Assembly (NCBI GenBank): GCA_964373615.1
Contig: CAYJVP010000038.1
Coordinates: 1 to 9,977 of the forward strand
Source of the DNA: CAYJVP01 sp964373615
GTDB lineage: Bacteria; Patescibacteriota; Patescibacteriia; UBA9934; GWF2-40-263
Direction: 5' to 3'
Length of the DNA: 9,977 nucleotides
Below are positions 5,566 through 9,977 of the stretch, piece after piece (position 1 is the first letter of the stretch; every line of letters starts with the position of its first letter). The translations under genes and the position numbers were made by a program. The notes beneath the pieces are model-generated. The model saw nothing but the letters and a program-made list of their open reading frames with translations, was not told the origin of the DNA and searched no databases.

Positions 5566-8500
5566 ATGCGTTCTATGAAAAAGATTCTTCATCTGGCGCT
5601 CACTGTGCTCACGGTTTTCGGAGCACTGGGACCCGCCCCGTTCCTCGCGAGCCTCGCTCGCGCGGAATCGCCGAGCACGGTTCAGTACCAGGGTCGTCTC
5701 AAAGACGACGCCGGAGTGGTCGTCGCTGACGGCGATTACGATTTTACGTTTCGATTGTACGAAGCGTTGGTCGGCGGCGTTGCCGTATGGACGGAAGCCC
5801 AGGCCGACATTGCCGTTGCAGACGGCTATTTTTCCGTGCAGCTAGGCAGCGTGGATGGGTTTAATGATGGCGCCGGGGAAGATTTGGATTTTGTTGATCC
5901 CCTGTTTCTCTCCGTCGAGGTGAATGCGGACGGTGAAATGGCCCCTCGCGTGGAGATTGGCAGCACCTTCTACGCTCTGGTCTCGCGCTCGATTGAGAGC
6001 TACGCGTCGGAGGCGGCGGCCGAGGCGGCGGCGGACCCCTACGGTGGTCGCATGTACTACAACACAACGGACGGTAGTTTGAACGTCTATGACGACGTGG
6101 CGGTTGCGTGGGTGGACTTGAGCGCGGCCGTGGCGCCGGATTTGAATGACGCCTACGACAACTTTGGCGCAGGCGCGGCCGTGATCACGGTTGACAACGC
6201 CGAGGGACAAGGGGATCTTCGTGTGGATCTTATTGCCGCTGGGGATGATTTTGTTGTGCTGGACGCTGGGGTTGCCACGTTTACGGTTTCCGGTACGGCT
6301 GGTGCGGTGACATCGGTCGGGAACGTGAACGCCAACGGCGGGTTGGACGTGGACGATTCCTTCGTGGTCGCGGACGGCGGTGTCTTGACCACGGGTTCGG
6401 TCGCGAACTTTGATGCTGCGGTGGATTTTGATGGCGTGGCGGATTTTTCAGCTGATGTGACCTTCTCCGGTGGAGATGTGCTCGTCTCGGGCGGCGACAT
6501 GCAGATAAACGACGACCTCGGGCTCTCCTTTGGCACGGATGGCGACCTCTTCATGTCCTACGACGAAGCCACGGATGACGCCTTTGAGATGCTTGGTGCG
6601 CTCGTTTCGATTGGAGATGATCCTGGTGGCGCGACCGCAACGGGTGCCGGTGACCTCATGGTGACCGATGCTCTTGAAGTGGATGGCGCAACGGATTTGG
6701 ACGGCGCGTTGGACGTGGCTGGAGCCACGACCATGGCCGGTTTGACGCTGTCTGGGGACCTCGCGGTGAATGGTGACGATCTTACATCAGATGGAGACCT
6801 GACGGTTGATGTGGCCGGTCAAGTGGAATTTGCGGACGCGGATACACTGAATGTTGGTGGATTGACAGATGTGGCCTATAACGCCTTTGCCGATGCGGCA
6901 GATGCGCCAGAAGAGGCGGGAATCGCTTCCGATGACGATCTCTATATCGGCGGTGACCTGGAGGTTGACGGCGAGATTTTTGCCGGAGTCTTCACGCCTG
7001 CGGCGTTGACCGTGACAGGGCTCGCGACATTTAACGGCGGCATCACGGCCGATGGCGGCGTGTTCACGGTCGCGAATGACACGGGTATCACAACCCTGAC
7101 AGCGAACCTGAACGCCAATGGCGGCTTGGACGTGGACGATTCCTTCGTGGTCGCAGACGGTGGCATCTTGACCACGGCTTCGGTCGCGAACTTTGATGCT
7201 GCGGTGGATTTTGATGGCGCGGCGGATTTTTCAGCTGGGGTGACCTTCTCCGGTGGAGAGGCGCTCGTCTCGGGTGGCAACATGCAGCTGAATGACGGTA
7301 TTGCGTTGACCTTTGGAACCACAGACGACCTTGAAATTACTTGGGATGACGTGGCCGCTGCTTTTGAAATGGACGGGGCGCTCGTCTCGATCGGTGATGA
7401 CGCCGGTGGTGCGACTGCCACAGGCGACAATGACCTGTTTGTTGCGGATGCCCTGGAAGTGGATGGCGCAACGGATTTGGACGGCGCGCTGGACGTAGCC
7501 GGGGCGGCCACCATGGTTGGTTTGACGCTGTCTGGAGACCTCGCGGTCAACGGCGATGACATCACCTCTGACGGAGATTTGACGATTGATGTAGCCGGAG
7601 GGCAGGTCTTACTCGCAGACACGGACGTTCTCAACATCGGTGGCGTCTCAGCTCTGGCTTACAACGCTTTTGCTAATGCAGCTGGTGCAGCGGGAGCGGC
7701 TGCGGTAGCTGCCGATAACGACGTATATATTCAGGGCGATATAGAGGTTGATGCCACCGCCAACTTTGATGGCGCTGCAGACTTTAACTCGACTTTGAAC
7801 GCGGACGGCGCTGTGACGTTCACCTCCACGCTCGCGGTGACCGGTAACACCACACTGACTGGAGACCTCGCGGTCAACGGCGATGACATCACCTCTGACG
7901 GAGATTTGACGATCAATCCGGCTGGCGGGCAGGTATTGTTCGCGGACGGGGACGTCTTTAACATCGGTGGTGAAGATGACGGGTTGGTTTATAATGCCAT
8001 CAGCGATGACGCGAGTGCGGCGGATGAAGCCTATATCAACGCGGATGACGATTTGTATATCGGTGGTGCCATCGAGGTGGATGGACAGGGTTCGTTTGAC
8101 GGAGCAGTGAGCTTTAATGGCGTGACCACGTATAACGCAGCCTCCACGTACAACGGTGCACCAACCTACAACGCAGCCGTTACCTATACGAGCACCCTGT
8201 TTGCGGATGGCACGATTTCGAGCCATGCAGGCACAGCGCTCACCATAAACTCTGATGACACGGATGCGATTAACATTGGGTCGGATGCGGATGCCGAGTC
8301 GATTAGCATCGGCACGGGTGCCGCGGTAAAGACGATTACGATTGGCAACCAGACGGGCGCGACGGTCTTGAATATTGATGCAGGCACAGGTGGTGTGGAC
8401 GTGGATCTGGTTGCCACTGGCGGCATTGCGATTGATGCTGGCACCACGGACCGCACGGCGGATGTGATGACGTTTGACATGGACGTCAACTCCGCCTCGG

Positions 8501-9977
8501 TCGACGGCATCTTCATCGACGGCGATGTGGGCACAGCCCTCTCAGCAGGTGAGATCATGAATGGCATCAACATTGACGTGGATGGTTTGGCTGGTGACGC
8601 TGCCACAGGTGAAGTGAGCGGCATTGCCCTTACCTCTGCCAACACGTCTGGTGGTATCGTGAACGGCATTGAGTTTGATGGCACCTGGGACACAGGGATT
8701 GATCTTGAGGATGCGGCAACAACCTCGGACATCATCCTCGATGACGGCTTGAACTTCTCCCAGACTTCAAACAACGATCTCGACATTGTGGAGGGTGGCG
8801 AAACCTTGAACCTCGACTTTTCCGAAGCTACGGCGGACACCATCACCTACGGAACGTCCACCGCCGATCTTGACTTCACTTCGTCAAACGATGGAGAAGA
8901 CTCCATCGAGATCAACTCGACCGCTGGCGGCATTAACTTGCTTGCCTCCGGTGCCGCCGGCGGCGAGGACATTGACATCACGGCTACGGGATCGAGCGTA
9001 AATGTTTCTGCTTCAGAGGCCGCCAATGACGCCATTGTGCTGAACGCCTCAAATGCTGCAGGTGGTATTGACCTTACGGCCGCTTCGACCACGGTGGACG
9101 GCATCGATGTCTCTTTCGCCGCGCTCACAAGCGGTGATGGCTTCGACGTGGACGCAGGCGCTCTCACCACTGGCGACATTTTTGACATCACCTACACAGG
9201 GACGACAGGTTCCGCCATCCGGGTGACGGATTCAACGGGCGACAACGCCAATGACATGGTGTTTTTGAACAACACCGACGCGACGCTCACCGCCCAGACC
9301 TATCTCATCCGCGGCCAGTACGCGGATGACGCGGACGTCAACGGCGACTTCCTCCTGTTTGAGGACAATGCCGGAGATGACAAATTCATCATCGGTGAAG
9401 ACGGAACCACCACGATTACCGGAACAGCGGATGGCACGGATGCCCTTGTCCTGACCCTCGGTGACATCCTTGTCTCCAACGGCGACCTCGACCTTTCAGG
9501 AGGCGACTTCAATGTCGTATTGGATGCGGGAGACGGGGTGAATATCTCAAAGGGTGCGGCGCCAACTGCCGACGTGTTCACGATCAACGGCGGTACGTCC
9601 GCGACAGCAAACGTTGATGCCCTCAACCTCACCATGACTACCGCTGATGGCGCGACTGGTTCAACTCTGCTGAACATGAATCCCACCTTTGCTGCAACCG
9701 CCGCCAGCACCTACAACGTCATGAATGTTGCCGCCTACACCGCGACCGCCACTACCAACGCCATGACCACTCGCGCATTAAACATCGGCACCCTGACTGA
9801 AACCTTAGTAACAGGAGGCACGATTGCTTCAACCGCAGTCAATATTGGTGATACGTGGGACACGGACATTAACGGTTCAACAAACCTGATCCTTGGTGTT
9901 GATGGAACGAACGAAATTACCCTTACTTCCTCGGCAACCTCTCCGGCAACCACTGATAGCAATGCCCTTGGTACCAC
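5566..9977 (+). CDS. Giant secreted acidic fibre/adhesin-like protein, 3' end outside the window
   Basis: The frame is open from the ATG at 5566 to the window edge, about 1,470 codons with no stop. ATG at 5575 is an equally good start; neither has a Shine-Dalgarno. Residues 1-33 are a signal peptide (cleavage after LARA). Residues 37-143 form a beta-rich domain opening V-Q-Y-Q-G-R-L, with Y-D-F-T-F-R-L-Y and G-Y-F-S-V-Q-L-G, as at the base of many phage-fibre-like bacterial surface proteins. A G-R-M-Y-Y-N-T-T-D-G segment follows at 160. Residues 253-774 hold a 261-residue duplication made of hexapeptides. The region around 893-960 has I-N-I-G, I-S-I-G and I-T-I-G-N-Q-T-G-A-T motifs. I see no Cys, few Lys and very many Asp, Gly, Ala and Thr. 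A beta-solenoid adhesin or surface fibre is likely; the ligand is unknown. The unseen C-terminus may hold an anchor or an endosialidase-type chaperone domain. Confidence 0.87.
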   Translation, partial: MRSMKKILHLALTVLTVFGALGPAPFLASLARAESPSTVQYQGRLKDDAGVVVADGDYDFTFRLYEALVGGVAVWTEAQADIAVADGYFSVQLGSVDGFNDGAGEDLDFVDPLFLSVEVNADGEMAPRVEIGSTFYALVSRSIESYASEAAAEAAADPYGGRMYYNTTDGSLNVYDDVAVAWVDLSAAVAPDLNDAYDNFGAGAAVITVDNAEGQGDLRVDLIAAGDDFVVLDAGVATFTVSGTAGAVTSVGNVNANGGLDVDDSFVVADGGVLTTGSVANFDAAVDFDGVADFSADVTFSGGDVLVSGGDMQINDDLGLSFGTDGDLFMSYDEATDDAFEMLGALVSIGDDPGGATATGAGDLMVTDALEVDGATDLDGALDVAGATTMAGLTLSGDLAVNGDDLTSDGDLTVDVAGQVEFADADTLNVGGLTDVAYNAFADAADAPEEAGIASDDDLYIGGDLEVDGEIFAGVFTPAALTVTGLATFNGGITADGGVFTVANDTGITTLTANLNANGGLDVDDSFVVADGGILTTASVANFDAAVDFDGAADFSAGVTFSGGEALVSGGNMQLNDGIALTFGTTDDLEITWDDVAAAFEMDGALVSIGDDAGGATATGDNDLFVADALEVDGATDLDGALDVAGAATMVGLTLSGDLAVNGDDITSDGDLTIDVAGGQVLLADTDVLNIGGVSALAYNAFANAAGAAGAAAVAADNDVYIQGDIEVDATANFDGAADFNSTLNADGAVTFTSTLAVTGNTTLTGDLAVNGDDITSDGDLTINPAGGQVLFADGDVFNIGGEDDGLVYNAISDDASAADEAYINADDDLYIGGAIEVDGQGSFDGAVSFNGVTTYNAASTYNGAPTYNAAVTYTSTLFADGTISSHAGTALTINSDDTDAINIGSDADAESISIGTGAAVKTITIGNQTGATVLNIDAGTGGVDVDLVATGGIAIDAGTTDRTADVMTFDMDVNSASVDGIFIDGDVGTALSAGEIMNGINIDVDGLAGDAATGEVSGIALTSANTSGGIVNGIEFDGTWDTGIDLEDAATTSDIILDDGLNFSQTSNNDLDIVEGGETLNLDFSEATADTITYGTSTADLDFTSSNDGEDSIEINSTAGGINLLASGAAGGEDIDITATGSSVNVSASEAANDAIVLNASNAAGGIDLTAASTTVDGIDVSFAALTSGDGFDVDAGALTTGDIFDITYTGTTGSAIRVTDSTGDNANDMVFLNNTDATLTAQTYLIRGQYADDADVNGDFLLFEDNAGDDKFIIGEDGTTTITGTADGTDALVLTLGDILVSNGDLDLSGGDFNVVLDAGDGVNISKGAAPTADVFTINGGTSATANVDALNLTMTTADGATGSTLLNMNPTFAATAASTYNVMNVAAYTATATTNAMTTRALNIGTLTETLVTGGTIASTAVNIGDTWDTDINGSTNLILGVDGTNEITLTSSATSPATTDSNALGT
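6322..7755 (+). repeat. Tandem 783-bp (261-codon) in-frame duplication in the fibre-like gene
   Basis: Copy 1 starts at 6322 and copy 2 at 7105, giving a period of 783 bp. Both open A-N-G-G-L-D-V-D-D-S-F-V-V-A-D-G-G. They stay alignable with two compensating one-codon indels until about 6972 and 7755, after which they diverge. Several stretches of 29-39 bp are identical at DNA level, for example the segment encoding S-V-A-N-F-D-A-A-V-D-F-D-G. A third, partial copy of the last third runs from 7855 to about 8103. Confidence 0.9.
7532..7913 (+). repeat. Exact 55-bp direct repeat (7532-7586 and 7859-7913)
   Basis: The 55-bp segment encoding G-D-L-A-V-N-G-D-D-I-T-S-D-G-D-L-T occurs twice with no differences, 327 bp (109 codons) apart. 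Full identity including third codon positions points to recent duplication or gene conversion within this gene. A more divergent copy of the same peptide lies at 6752-6806. Confidence 0.9.
8092..8199 (+). repeat. Six tandem hexapeptide units (18-bp period)
   Basis: Consecutive six-residue units read SFDGAV, SFNGVT, TYNAAS, TYNGAP, TYNAAV, TYTSTL. The aromatic residue at position 2 recurs in all six, and Asp/Asn at position 3 recurs in five of the six. The regular spacing suggests stacked rungs of a beta-solenoid. Similar period-6 stretches occur at 6406-6477 and 6670-6813. Confidence 0.75.

Noticed and set aside
6322..8199. CRISPR-like direct repeats
   Set aside because: The repeats are in frame, of unequal length and inside one continuous coding region, with no unique uniform spacers.
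5842..9977. Several long open minus-strand frames opposite the fibre-like gene
   Set aside because: They are Ser/Val/Pro-rich mirror images of the Asp/Gly/Ala-rich sense frame, break up at intervals and lack signal peptides or domains, while the plus frame is continuously open with a signal peptide.

Overview
The window looks like chromosomal sequence from an uncultivated bacterium with a Gram-positive-like or otherwise reduced envelope. Candidatus Patescibacteria (CPR, Parcubacteria-like) is my best guess. The reasons are a dockerin whose repeats end in aromatic (Trp) positions, small secreted cohesin proteins, an S-D-N-F type N-terminal repeat, and a giant Asp/Gly/Ala-rich fibre-like surface protein of a kind I associate with that group. 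Shine-Dalgarno sequences are mostly absent. The phylum call is inference from memory of protein style, not from a marker gene. The standard genetic code fits all genes.

Layout. Positions 3-79 (minus) encode tRNA-Val(GAC) with CCA encoded. Positions 70-1371 (minus) encode a class II CCA-adding enzyme / tRNA nucleotidyltransferase whose last codons and stop lie inside the tRNA gene. Positions 1372-1876 are a 505-bp divergent intergenic region with no gene. It holds a possible promoter for the minus-strand gene, a 24-bp palindrome, two extended -10 motifs pointing right, a 164-bp near-perfect palindrome that looks like a MITE, and a leader hairpin.

Positions 1877-5471 (plus) carry three tightly spaced genes that read as one operon. 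The first is a secreted cohesin protein with six copies of a 28-residue motif and Glu-rich linkers. The second is a secreted cysteine-rich/Ig-like protein with a poly-Gly linker and a C-terminal dockerin. The third is a cohesin protein with two beta-sandwich-like domains and a C-terminal transmembrane anchor. Together they suggest a small cohesin-dockerin surface assembly: the third gene product would be the membrane-bound receptor, the second a dockerin-tagged partner, and the first a soluble cohesin adaptor carrying an unrecognised repeat module. No carbohydrate-active enzyme is visible, so this need not be a cellulosome.

Positions 5472-5565 hold a 36-bp hairpin with the same ends (GGGAYCTCTG) as the 164-bp palindrome, so related inverted-repeat elements bracket the operon. 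From 5566 to the window end, one plus-strand frame stays open for about 1,470 codons. It encodes a secreted, very acidic, cysteine-free fibre/adhesin-like protein with a 261-residue duplication built from hexapeptide units. Its C-terminus lies beyond the window.
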